In this document: piece by piece, positions 16,932 through 24,371 of the stretch
How the letters are laid out: every line of letters starts with the position of its first letter
Numbering within the stretch: position 1 is the stretch's first letter
Origin: Pseudomonadota bacterium
Lineage (GTDB): Bacteria > Desulfobacterota > Binatia > UBA1149
DNA: 34,235 nt
Direction: 5' to 3'
Assembly: GCA_014382245.1 (NCBI GenBank)
Contig: JACNKC010000070.1
Coordinates: 17,941 to 52,175 of the forward strand
Position numbers and translations under genes: made by a program
Notes under the pieces: model-generated
Told to the model about the DNA's origin: nothing
Seen by the model: only the letters and a program-made list of their open reading frames with translations
Databases searched by the model: none

Positions 16932-16991
16932 CTACAGCGGGCCGCAGACGAAGATGGGGATGTCGCGGCTGGTTAACTTGCGGTAGTCAGC
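16932..16991 (-). pseudogene. Remnant of Ddn-type nitroreductase gene (C-terminal 19 codons)
   Basis: The minus strand reads ADYRKLTSRDIPIFVCGPL and a stop, against ADYRKRTARDIPIFVCSPV and a stop in the intact nitroreductase at 19697-20185. DNA identity is high across about 45 bases. Homology ends upstream next to the hydrolase gene end at 17001, so the rest was deleted or replaced. Confidence 0.65.
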
Positions 16992-17000
16992 AGTTGTTTC

Positions 17001-17735
17001 TCAACGCGAATTGGAAGCAAGGAAGCTGGCTACCCGGGCGCTCGTTGACTCCAGGTACTCGGCTTCTTTCCAGAACTCCACGAATTCCGCGTTGCAGGTT
17101 ATGTCGGCGACTTCGCGCGAGATCGATTCCGGGTGATATATATCGTGCCCGCAGAAGACCAGCAGGGGGGTGGTGCAGGCGGCGACGAAATCACGCGCTA
17201 CGTTGAACAGGAAGTCACCGCCGTACATCGCGTGCCTGAAAACCTGCCAGGTCTTTTCAGTGACCGCCGGTTGTTTCCCCGCGATTTCTTTCGCCCAGTC
17301 GTCAAACATTTCAAAAAAAACCCCGCGGTTATTCTCGGGCCCGGTTTCGTCGAGGCCTATGGGTTGAAACAGTACGGCCGACGCCACGCGTTCGGGCGCG
17401 GCCTCGATGAGCCCCATGCCGAATGACCCGCCGATGCACATGCCCAGGACGCTGAAGCGGTTCACGCCCAGGTGGTCGAGCAGGGCGAGCTGGTCGGCGG
17501 TATAGACCTGCCAGGAGTCGGTAGGCAGTACCGGCGCCGTTGAGCGTCCGGCGTTGCGTTGGTCCATGGCGATCACGCGAAAGTGGTCGGCCAGTGAAGC
17601 CACCGGGTTCCAGGGCTGCGTTTCCCACATCTCAAGCGAGGAGCGCATGCCGCCGGGTGCAAGCAGCAGCAGCGGGAAACCCTCGCCGTGTTCCTCGTAG
17701 TAGATCTCGGTTTCGTTGTTTTTGAATACGGGCAT
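17001..17735 (-). CDS. Alpha/beta-hydrolase with Cys nucleophile
   Basis: A 244-residue cytoplasmic protein; the ATG at 17735 (MPVFKNNETEIYYEEHGEG) has AAGGA eight bases upstream and is the natural start, although the frame is open further. The fold is shown by PLLLLAPGGM (oxyanion region), FRVIAMDQRNAGRS, and a nucleophile elbow GMCIGGSFG with Cys100 where Ser is usual, as in dienelactone hydrolases. The acid is probably Asp198 in LLVFCGHDIYHP. The usual C-terminal His is not seen; the matching stretch is FWKEAEYLESTSARVASFL, so His201 or another residue may serve, or the protein may not be a standard hydrolase. It is divergent from the DUF1295 gene. Substrate unknown. Confidence 0.75.
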   Translation of the reverse strand: MPVFKNNETEIYYEEHGEGFPLLLLAPGGMRSSLEMWETQPWNPVASLADHFRVIAMDQRNAGRSTAPVLPTDSWQVYTADQLALLDHLGVNRFSVLGMCIGGSFGMGLIEAAPERVASAVLFQPIGLDETGPENNRGVFFEMFDDWAKEIAGKQPAVTEKTWQVFRHAMYGGDFLFNVARDFVAACTTPLLVFCGHDIYHPESISREVADITCNAEFVEFWKEAEYLESTSARVASFLASNSR

Positions 17736-17848
17736 TTCGTGTTCCTTGCCGTTGCCGGGCGCCGATTGCCTATACGAGACACCGCGCTGCAACCACCCGG
17801 CGTCGGGCAGGCGTTGTGTCAGCCCGCGCGAGGGGGCAGAGCTGGGGC

Positions 17849-18736
17849 ATGAACCGACCCGCTTTCACCCAGGATCGCTTTGCTTCCATGGCCTACGTCG
17901 TCCTCGTTTACCAGCTGGTGATCGGGCTGGCCTGGTGGACCTTCGGCGCCTTTGACCTTGCCCCGTTGTGGGCCATGAGTGCGGGCCTGTTCGCCTCGGC
18001 GCTGCTCTGCTTCGTGGCCATGCTGCCGGTCAACAACGGCTCGGTGTTTGACCCCTGGTGGAGCGTGTTGCCTCCATTCGCCGCGCTTTATTTTCTCACG
18101 CTTGCGGCGGGCGAGGGGCTGAGCGACCGACAGCTGGCCGTGCTCGTGGTGGTCGTGGCGTGGTCGCTGCGGCTCACCCTGAACTGGTTCCGCGACTATC
18201 CGGGCCTGACACACGAGGATTTCCGCTACGTTGATCTTTACGAGAAGACGCCGCTACCACGGTGGGCCGTACGGTTGTTTCTCGTTGATCTCTTTCCCGC
18301 CTTGCAGGTGGTGCTCGGCTGCCTGCCGCTTTACCCGGCGCTTGTGCTGGGCGGCGGCGAGTTCGTTGCGCTGGACCTGCTGGCCCTGGTCGTTGGCCTG
18401 GTCGCCGTGGCCCTGGAACTGGTCGCCGACGAACAGATGCGCAATTTCAAACGCAGGCGCGCCGAGGGCGAAAACATGTCGAGCGGACTGTGGCGTTACT
18501 CGCGCCACCCCAACTACCTTGGCGAGATACTGTTCTGGGTGTCGCTGTTCTTGTTCGGGCTGGCGGCCGCCCCCGGGTGGTGGTGGACCGGGGTAGGCGC
18601 AGTGGCCATGATACTGATGTTCGTCTTTGCGAGCGTTCCCATGATGGACGAGCGCAGCATGGCGCGCCGACCGGGCTACGCCGACTACGCCCGGCGCACC
18701 TCGGCGCTCTTGCCCTGGCCGCCGCGGCGGGATTGA
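17849..18736 (+). CDS. DUF1295 membrane protein (steroid-5-alpha-reductase/ICMT-like fold)
   Basis: A 295-residue protein with about seven hydrophobic segments. The ATG at 17849 (MNRPAFTQDRF) is preferred; an earlier GTG at 17816 would add only a charged leader. Key motifs are FDPWWSVLP (about residue 68), TLNWFRDYPGLTHEDFRYV, and the C-terminal LWRYSRHPNYLGEILFWVSL with GYADYARRTSALLPWPPR. The RHPNYLGE segment is shared by DUF1295, steroid 5-alpha reductases and isoprenylcysteine methyltransferases and binds the cofactor in characterised relatives. It is therefore likely a membrane NADPH-dependent reductase or methyltransferase acting on a lipid or steroid-like compound; the exact reaction is unknown. 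It converges with the EamA transporter gene, seven bases away. Confidence 0.82.
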   Translation: MNRPAFTQDRFASMAYVVLVYQLVIGLAWWTFGAFDLAPLWAMSAGLFASALLCFVAMLPVNNGSVFDPWWSVLPPFAALYFLTLAAGEGLSDRQLAVLVVVVAWSLRLTLNWFRDYPGLTHEDFRYVDLYEKTPLPRWAVRLFLVDLFPALQVVLGCLPLYPALVLGGGEFVALDLLALVVGLVAVALELVADEQMRNFKRRRAEGENMSSGLWRYSRHPNYLGEILFWVSLFLFGLAAAPGWWWTGVGAVAMILMFVFASVPMMDERSMARRPGYADYARRTSALLPWPPRRD

Positions 18737-18742
18737 TCGGGC

Positions 18743-19654
18743 TCAGCTCTCGAGGATCAGTATAACGATACCGACAAGCATGACGGCCATGCCCGCCAGT
18801 TCGAGGCGGTTGCTCCGTTCGCGGAAGAATATCCACGAAGCTGCCATCGCGAAGAGAAGTTCCACCTGCCCGAGCGCGGTCACGTAGGCAACGTTCTGCA
18901 GTGTCATCGCGGTAAACCAGCCTACCGATGCCGCCGCGCCGCATATTCCTACCCACAGCGACGGTCGCCATGCCCGGCCCACCCTGCGAAGTTGCCCGGG
19001 CTCACGCAGCGCGAGGAACAGGGTCATTATCACGGCCTGGAACACTAATACGCAGGAAAGCGTGAACCCGGCGCGCAGGAACGCTCCCCCGTCGGATAGC
19101 AGAGAGAGTGAGGCTGCCCGGTACGAAACACCCGCCAGGGCGAACAGTGCGGCCGATAACATTCCCAGCCCGGCCCCTCGGTCCAGGAAAATGTTGCGCA
19201 GGGGGCGCCGGGTTACGTCCTGGCGGGAGACGGTGAGCAACAACACGCCCACGACCGACACGAGTATGCCGATCCCTGCCAGCTCTCCCACCGACTCCCC
19301 GAGAATGGCAACGCTGAACGCCGCAGCCTGCAGGGGCTCGGTCTTCCGGTAGGCGGTGCTCACGGCGAAGTTTCTAAACGAGAATGCGTGCAGCAGGGTG
19401 GCGGTGGCAAGCACCTGGCCGATTCCGCCCAGGGCTCCATAAAAAAAGAAGGTGCCGCCCGGCTTCGGCAGCGAGTGGTCGAGCCCGACCGTCAGCACCA
19501 GTAGGTAAACGAGGGCGAACGGTGCGCCAAAAGCGAAGCGGACGTAGGTCGCTCCCGTGTTGCTGAGTCTAGTCTTGAGATCCTTCTGCAGCGCCGAGCG
19601 AATGTTCTGCAGGAAGGCAGCCGCTACGGTTAACAGGATCCACGGTTCGGGCAT
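18743..19654 (-). CDS. EamA-family drug/metabolite transporter
   Basis: A 303-residue inner-membrane protein with about ten predicted helices arranged as two EamA repeats (about 3-140 and 160-300). The first repeat has TYVRFAFGAPFALVYLLVL and AYRKTEPLQAAAFSVAILGE, the second VTALGQVELLFAMAASWIFF then RERSNRLELAGMAVMLVGIV, whose Glu/Gly positions match the EamA signature. DMT-superfamily members export small metabolites or drugs by proton exchange. The ATG at 19654 gives MPEPWILLTVAAAF, which starts in the first helix as is normal. The end is seven bases from the DUF1295 stop; the start is 42 bases downstream of the nitroreductase stop on the same strand, so the two may be co-transcribed. Substrate unknown. 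Confidence 0.85.
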   Translation of the reverse strand: MPEPWILLTVAAAFLQNIRSALQKDLKTRLSNTGATYVRFAFGAPFALVYLLVLTVGLDHSLPKPGGTFFFYGALGGIGQVLATATLLHAFSFRNFAVSTAYRKTEPLQAAAFSVAILGESVGELAGIGILVSVVGVLLLTVSRQDVTRRPLRNIFLDRGAGLGMLSAALFALAGVSYRAASLSLLSDGGAFLRAGFTLSCVLVFQAVIMTLFLALREPGQLRRVGRAWRPSLWVGICGAAASVGWFTAMTLQNVAYVTALGQVELLFAMAASWIFFRERSNRLELAGMAVMLVGIVILILES

Positions 19655-19696
19655 GAGGCAGGGGATGTTTTGTGGCAGGAGCCGGGCTCGCTCTTA

Positions 19697-20185
19697 CTAC
19701 ACCGGCGAGCATACGAAGATGGGAATGTCGCGGGCGGTTCGCTTGCGGTAGTCGGCGAAGGGCGCGTAGCAACCGTCGCACACCGGCCACATGGCGGGCT
19801 TTTCGTCGGCCTGGGCCAGGCGGGCCGTGTAGCTCTTGCGCAGGCCACGGTAAGTGATGTCGACGCCCGGGTTCTTGACGATGTTGTGATACCAGATGGG
19901 ATTCTTCGGCGCGCCGCCCAGCGATGCCACCAGCAAAACATCGTCTCCGTGCGGCACGTACATAAGCGGCACGGTCAGTCGGCGGCCGCTGCGGGCACCG
20001 GTCATGTCGACAAAGCAGACCTCGTCGCCGCCCAGGGTGTTGCCCAGGCGCGCGCCGGTCAGCCGGCTCAACATGACGTGCAGGCGGGTGATGATCTTGA
20101 GAATCCAGCGCGGCGGTGCGGCTCCCTTGTCCTGGAGTTTGCTGTCCGTGCTGGCAGTATCGGTGGTGCTGGCGGTGTCGCTCAT
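19697..20185 (-). CDS. Ddn-type (F420-dependent-like) nitroreductase family protein
   Basis: A 162-residue protein of the deazaflavin-dependent nitroreductase family. A polar Ser/Thr/Asp-rich leader (1-20) precedes the split-barrel domain: RLGNTLGGDEVCFVDMTGAR, RRLTVPLMYVPHGDDVLLVA, SLGGAPKNPIWYHNIVKNPG, and the ending DIPIFVCSPV. The GGAPKNPxWYHNxxxNP stretch is characteristic and lines the cofactor site. Characterised members use reduced F420 to reduce quinones or nitro compounds; whether this host makes F420 cannot be seen here, and some relatives use flavins or haem. A GGAGGA site eight bases before the ATG supports the start. It is divergent from the carboxylase alpha gene and could share its operator. 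A C-terminal remnant of a second copy lies at 16932-16991. Confidence 0.82.
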   Translation of the reverse strand: MSDTASTTDTASTDSKLQDKGAAPPRWILKIITRLHVMLSRLTGARLGNTLGGDEVCFVDMTGARSGRRLTVPLMYVPHGDDVLLVASLGGAPKNPIWYHNIVKNPGVDITYRGLRKSYTARLAQADEKPAMWPVCDGCYAPFADYRKRTARDIPIFVCSPV

Positions 20186-20252
20186 GCTGTTGTTCCTCCG
20201 GGCGTTGGCCGAATGTTAGACCGCCGAACGGCCAGCGGCAAGCCGCCGGCCG

Positions 20253-20281
20253 TTGCCATAACCGCCGGCCCTGCACATATT
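20253..20281 (+). promoter_or_regulatory. Possible promoter for the alpha-gamma-CoA-transferase operon
   Basis: TTGCCA at 20253-20258 and CATATT at 20276-20281 are 17 bases apart. Transcription would then begin near 20288, placing the palindrome at 20292-20305 at the start of the transcript, a normal repressor position. The match to consensus is moderate only. Confidence 0.35.
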
Positions 20282-20291
20282 ACGCGGCAGG

Positions 20292-20305
20292 TAGAACGTG
20301 TTTCA
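20292..20305. promoter_or_regulatory. KstR-type palindromic operator TAGAACGTGTTTCA
   Basis: A full fit to TnnAACnnGTTnnA and one base different from the site at 2082-2095 upstream of the beta subunit. It lies 61 bases before the alpha-subunit start, between divergent genes, so it could also act on the nitroreductase. A TetR-family repressor that responds to an acyl-CoA or similar intermediate is the likely reader, by analogy with KstR. Confidence 0.6.
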
Positions 20306-20365
20306 CTTGCTCTCCTCCGGCAGCCGCGGGGAAGCAATTACGGCGGCACAACAGGAAATAAGACT

Positions 20366-22588
20366 ATGAGCGAAGACAAGGGCTTAAAGCTGAAAGAACA
20401 GCTCAGGGTCAACGACCGGGAGCTGGCCGATACGGGACATCTTTTCGGGCTTGAGAAGCTTGAGCGCAAGGAAAGCGACCCCGGCACCTACGAGGCCGTG
20501 TGGCACATACTATCTAATCTCTGTAACGCCGCGTGGTCGGTGGGCTGCAAGGTTTCCAGTTCGCCCATTGCCGCCGAGGGTGGCGACGCCCTGTGGGCGC
20601 TGCACACCCCCACCGGCGAGGCGGTGTGCGTGTCGCGTGGCATCACCGCCCACCCCGGTCTGCTGGCCGACATGATACGCAACTTCATCGAGCTCGACTA
20701 CGAAGACTACCCGGGCTTTCACCAGGGCGACATATTCGAAAACAACGATCCCCACTACGGCGGCATCCACGCGCCCGACTTCGACATGGCCATGCCGATC
20801 TTTTACGGCGACGAGCTGGTGGCCTGGACCAGCTGCGTGTCGCACGTGAGCGACTGTGGTTCGGTGACGCCGGGCTCCATCGGTTTTCTCAATCCCGATT
20901 GCTACTCCGACGGCCTTTGCATCGCCATGGAGAAGGTCGGCGAGGCCGACAAGTTCTACCCCTGGTACGACATGCGCATCAAGTCGCGCACGCGCACTCC
21001 CGACTGGGTGCTGGGCGACGCGCGCGGGCGTCTGGCCGGCTGCATCACGGTGCGCGAAAAACTCATCGAGGTCATCGACAAGTATGGGCTGGATTTCTTT
21101 CGCGACGCTTGCAAGGAGTACGTCGAAGACAGTCGCCGCTACGCCGTTGGCCGCGTCAGGACCCAGGCCGTGCCCGGGCGCATACGCAAGTCGCAGTTCA
21201 AAGACCTTGCCATGAAGGGCAAGCGCGTGCTGCTGGGCAAGCAGGACATCGACTGCCTGTTCAACCTGCCCATGGAGCTCGAGATCAAGGCCGACGCCAA
21301 CGTGGCCATTTCACTCCGGGGGGCGAGTGGCACGGTGCCGTTTGGAGAGAACATAAGCCCCACCGCGCTCAAGTCGGGCCTTCTCAACGGCTACTCGCAC
21401 ATAGTTGGCTTTGACATGTTCAACTCGGGGCCGTCGGCTTCCTGGGAAGTTGAAACCCCGCCCGGGGGTTCCTGGGCAAACCCGTTCGAGAAGGACTTCT
21501 CGGCCTCGTCGGGAGTGGCCTGGGCGCCGGCCGTGATGTGGATGAGCAGCCTTTACGAGGTTTTCGGGCGGTTGTACCACATGCGCGGTTTCATAGAGGA
21601 GATGGCCGCCGGCGCAGCCACCACCATGACGGCCGAGTTCGCGGGCATTAACCAGACCGGCCAGTACGTGGCCGGCCTCACCCTTGAGCAGGCCTGCAAC
21701 GGCTCACCCGCGCGCGGCTTTACCGATGGTGAGAACAGCGCCTGGTGCATCTACACGCCCAACGCCGACTTCGGCAACGCCGAGATCGCCGAGCTCTACT
21801 ACCCCGTCCTCTACCTGGGCCGCAACCTCGAGCCCGACTCGGCGGGCTACGGACGATTTCGCGGCGGCCTGGGCCACACCGCGGTGTGGATGGTGCACAA
21901 TACTCCGAGCATCGAGTACCAGTGCGGTTGCGCCGGTATACGAAGCAAGACGATCTCGAACCACGGCATGTACGGTGCTTACCCGGCGGTGCCCGACCGC
22001 CCGGCCTACGCCCACGACACCAACGTGAAGGAACTCATCGCCGAGCAGAAACCACTGGTACACGAACGCGGTGACCCCGAGGACCAGCAGATCACCAACA
22101 ACGTCAAGGCGCGCGAACTCGAAGACGCGGCCATCGCTCCCTTCGTGACACCCGAGCCCTTGCAGGACTACGACATCATCGTTCACCCGGTTTCTGGCGC
22201 CCAGTCGATGGGCGACCCCCTGGACCGCGCCCCGGCGGCCGTGGAAGACGATCTCAACAAGGGCTGGGTGCGCGCTGGCGTGGCCGAGCGTGTGCACGGG
22301 GTGGTGGCGGTGAGCAACGGTCGCTGGACGGTGGACGAGAAGGCCACCGCCGAAAAACGCAAGACCCTACGCGACGAACGCAAGGGCAAGGCCGTACCGT
22401 TTCGGCAGTGGTGGGACGAGGAACGCAAGCGCGTAGAGGCCTGCGAAAACATGGATGCGGCCGTCATCGAGATGTGGCGCAGCTCGATGGAGTTGTCGCC
22501 GGGCTACGGCGACGAGCTGCGCGCCTTCTGGCGGCTGCCCGAAGATTTTATTTTCGAGTTACCGGCAGCGGGCAAAGAGGAGAGCTGA
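20366..22588 (+). CDS. Acetone-carboxylase-type ketone carboxylase, alpha subunit (HyuB superfamily)
   Basis: The start is the ATG of MSEDKGLKLKEQL, with AGGAA upstream; the frame stays open to 19670 but that part covers the nitroreductase gene. The product has 740 residues, close to acetone carboxylase alpha subunits (about 776). The HyuB-type metal motif DPHYGGIHAPDF (about residues 129-140) supplies two His and one Asp ligands as in the Mn site of the known enzyme. Other conserved pieces are ISLRGASGTVPFGENISPTA, GFTDGENSAWCIYTPNADFG, and GYGRFRGGLGHTAVWMVH, the last matching the GxGxxRGGxG signature. This subunit carries out carboxylation of the phospho-enol with bound CO2 in the cytoplasm. 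Gamma follows three bases after the stop. The expected beta subunit is not here but at 2188-4329. Substrate unknown: acetone, acetophenone or a larger ketone. Confidence 0.9.
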   Translation: MSEDKGLKLKEQLRVNDRELADTGHLFGLEKLERKESDPGTYEAVWHILSNLCNAAWSVGCKVSSSPIAAEGGDALWALHTPTGEAVCVSRGITAHPGLLADMIRNFIELDYEDYPGFHQGDIFENNDPHYGGIHAPDFDMAMPIFYGDELVAWTSCVSHVSDCGSVTPGSIGFLNPDCYSDGLCIAMEKVGEADKFYPWYDMRIKSRTRTPDWVLGDARGRLAGCITVREKLIEVIDKYGLDFFRDACKEYVEDSRRYAVGRVRTQAVPGRIRKSQFKDLAMKGKRVLLGKQDIDCLFNLPMELEIKADANVAISLRGASGTVPFGENISPTALKSGLLNGYSHIVGFDMFNSGPSASWEVETPPGGSWANPFEKDFSASSGVAWAPAVMWMSSLYEVFGRLYHMRGFIEEMAAGAATTMTAEFAGINQTGQYVAGLTLEQACNGSPARGFTDGENSAWCIYTPNADFGNAEIAELYYPVLYLGRNLEPDSAGYGRFRGGLGHTAVWMVHNTPSIEYQCGCAGIRSKTISNHGMYGAYPAVPDRPAYAHDTNVKELIAEQKPLVHERGDPEDQQITNNVKARELEDAAIAPFVTPEPLQDYDIIVHPVSGAQSMGDPLDRAPAAVEDDLNKGWVRAGVAERVHGVVAVSNGRWTVDEKATAEKRKTLRDERKGKAVPFRQWWDEERKRVEACENMDAAVIEMWRSSMELSPGYGDELRAFWRLPEDFIFELPAAGKEES

Positions 22589-22591
22589 GCG

Positions 22592-23143
22592 ATGGCCGAG
22601 TTTCACAAGGAAGACATTGCGCGCTTGATGGACGGGGTGCTGCCCTGGCCGGCCGTGCAGGACATGCTCAAGAGCCCCAAGGATCTCGACCGTTTTGATA
22701 AGTACCTCGAGATAATGGCCGAGCGCGTACCCTGGGACGACACCATACTGCTGCCTCTTACGCCGCAGTTGATGATAGTGGCGCGCAAGGGCGAGCGCGT
22801 GGTCAAGTGCCTGTGCGGGCAGGAGTACGGCGACTACCGCGTTAACTGGAAGTTGTCGGCCCTGGTGCACGTGCGCGACAGCCAGCAGGCCCTCGACGAG
22901 ATCTACCGCGGTCGCGACGCGCTGGACGAGGCCTGGGTGCAACTGCGCGAGTACATCTGCCCGGGCTGCGGCAGTATGCTCGAGGTGGAGGCCGTGCCGC
23001 GTGGCTGCCCGCCCGACTTTGAATTCCTGCCCGACCTCGACACTTTCTACCGCGAGTGGTTGGGCCGCGAGTTGCCCGACAAGTGCGAGTACGAGGACCG
23101 TACGCTGGCCGTAGTGGCCGAGTGGTCCTCGGAAGGAGAGTAA
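22592..23143 (+). CDS. Acetone-carboxylase-type ketone carboxylase, gamma subunit
   Basis: A 183-residue protein, near the 168-residue length of known gamma subunits. It carries two Cys pairs for zinc: VKCLCGQEYGDYRVNWK (about residues 71-87) and YICPGCGSMLEVE (about 127-139). The C-terminal DFEFLPDLDTFYREWLGREL stretch is also typical. The gamma subunit closes and stabilises the heterohexamer near the alpha subunit. It starts three bases after alpha, behind AGAGGAGAG, and its stop is seven bases from the next GTG. Its tight pairing with alpha supports a true ketone carboxylase rather than a hydantoinase or oxoprolinase, which lack this subunit. Confidence 0.88.
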   Translation: MAEFHKEDIARLMDGVLPWPAVQDMLKSPKDLDRFDKYLEIMAERVPWDDTILLPLTPQLMIVARKGERVVKCLCGQEYGDYRVNWKLSALVHVRDSQQALDEIYRGRDALDEAWVQLREYICPGCGSMLEVEAVPRGCPPDFEFLPDLDTFYREWLGRELPDKCEYEDRTLAVVAEWSSEGE

Positions 23144-23150
23144 CCCACGG

Positions 23151-24371
23151 GTGGCCGGCAGCCAGCCAACGGGAGCCCTCGACGACGTGAGGGTTGTTGA
23201 TCTCACGCGCACTTTCTGGGGCGCCATGGCGGGCACGCTGCTGGGGGACTTTGGCGCCGACGTCGTGCGCCTGGATTCGCCCGACGGCAGCAGCCGCGAA
23301 TTTCCCGACGACATTGAGCGCCCGGCCCTGGGCGACAACGACTGCATGGGCGCGCTTGTGCATCGCAACCGTCGCAGCGTGGCCGTGGATATTTCGAGCG
23401 ACGAAGGCCGCGCGCTGGCCCGCGAGCTGGCCGCGACGGCCGATGTATTTCTCACCGACCTGTCGTCCGACGAACTCGGGCGTTGCGGGTTGGACGAAAA
23501 ATCCTTGCGCGCCGGGCGCGAAGACCTGGTGTACCTGCGCGGTTCGGCCTTCGGGCCGCTGGGGCCCGACAGCGATCGGCCGCCCTTGGACGAGCTGGCT
23601 GCCGCGCGCACGGGTATGATGCCCATACTGCCCGAGCCGGGTCAGCCGCCCGTCTACCCGGGCCACGGGCAGATGTATACCTCGGTGATGCTGGCCCTGG
23701 GCGCGGTGACGGCGCTGCTTCACCGTCGTGCCAGCGGCGAAGGACAGGCAGTGGACGCCTCCCTGCTGGGCGGCAACATGTACGGCGCCAGTCTTGACCT
23801 GCAGGCCTTCCTCGCCATTGGTGGCCAGCGTTTCTGCGAGCCGGTTTCGCGGCTCGACGCGGGCAACCCGATGAGCGGCACCAAGTATCCCACCAGCGAC
23901 GGGCTGTGGGTTACGCTCACCATGCCCGAGACCGATCGGTGGTGGCCGGCGCTGTCGGAGCTGGTGGGCCTGGACAGCGATGACCCGAGATTTGCCACGC
24001 ACGACTTGAGGTGTGGCGACAACCGCTTACCGCTCATGGAATTGCTCGACGGGGCGTTCCGGCTCGAGTCGGCAGCTCACTGGCGCGAGCGTTTCAACGA
24101 ACTGCAGATGTCGGCCGACGTCATAGAGGGCTACGAGTTTCCGGCCGCCGATCCCCAGGCCAGCGACAACCGTTATCTTATTGAGCTCGAAGGCGGGCAA
24201 CGCTCGCTTGGCTTCCCGGTGTGGATGCAGGACACGCCGGCTGCCATGCACCGCGAAGCTCCCGCGGTGGGCGAACACACGGACGAGCTCCTGCTTGCGC
24301 TCGACGGCATGGACAAGGCCCGCCTCGAGAGCCTGCGCGAGTCCGGGGTCGTGTCGGGAGGAGAGCGCTGA
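23151..24371 (+). CDS. Class III CoA-transferase (CaiB/BaiF family), copy 1
   Basis: A 406-residue member with a GTG start about ten bases after GGAAGGAGAG. Family features: DDVRVVDLTRTFWGAMAGTL at the N-terminus, LGDFGADVVRLDSP, RNRRSVAVDISSDEGRALA, and the probable catalytic Asp147 in PPLDELAAARTGMM (compare FDxxxQAxxG in relatives). Then GEGQAVDASLLGGNMYG and GTKYPTSDGLWVTLTM. Such enzymes move CoA between carboxylic acids through an aspartyl-CoA anhydride. Compared with copies 2 and 3 the sequence around the catalytic Asp is less standard (LDELAAA). The gene overlaps copy 2 by one base (TGATG). Some class III enzymes, such as BbsEF, are made of two different subunits, so copies 1 and 2 may form a heterodimer. 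Confidence 0.87.
   Translation: MAGSQPTGALDDVRVVDLTRTFWGAMAGTLLGDFGADVVRLDSPDGSSREFPDDIERPALGDNDCMGALVHRNRRSVAVDISSDEGRALARELAATADVFLTDLSSDELGRCGLDEKSLRAGREDLVYLRGSAFGPLGPDSDRPPLDELAAARTGMMPILPEPGQPPVYPGHGQMYTSVMLALGAVTALLHRRASGEGQAVDASLLGGNMYGASLDLQAFLAIGGQRFCEPVSRLDAGNPMSGTKYPTSDGLWVTLTMPETDRWWPALSELVGLDSDDPRFATHDLRCGDNRLPLMELLDGAFRLESAAHWRERFNELQMSADVIEGYEFPAADPQASDNRYLIELEGGQRSLGFPVWMQDTPAAMHREAPAVGEHTDELLLALDGMDKARLESLRESGVVSGGER

Noticed and set aside
19670-20365. N-terminal extension of the alpha subunit by 232 codons
   Set aside because: It covers the nitroreductase gene and the promoter on the other strand and has no homology; the ATG at 20366 fits the family start.
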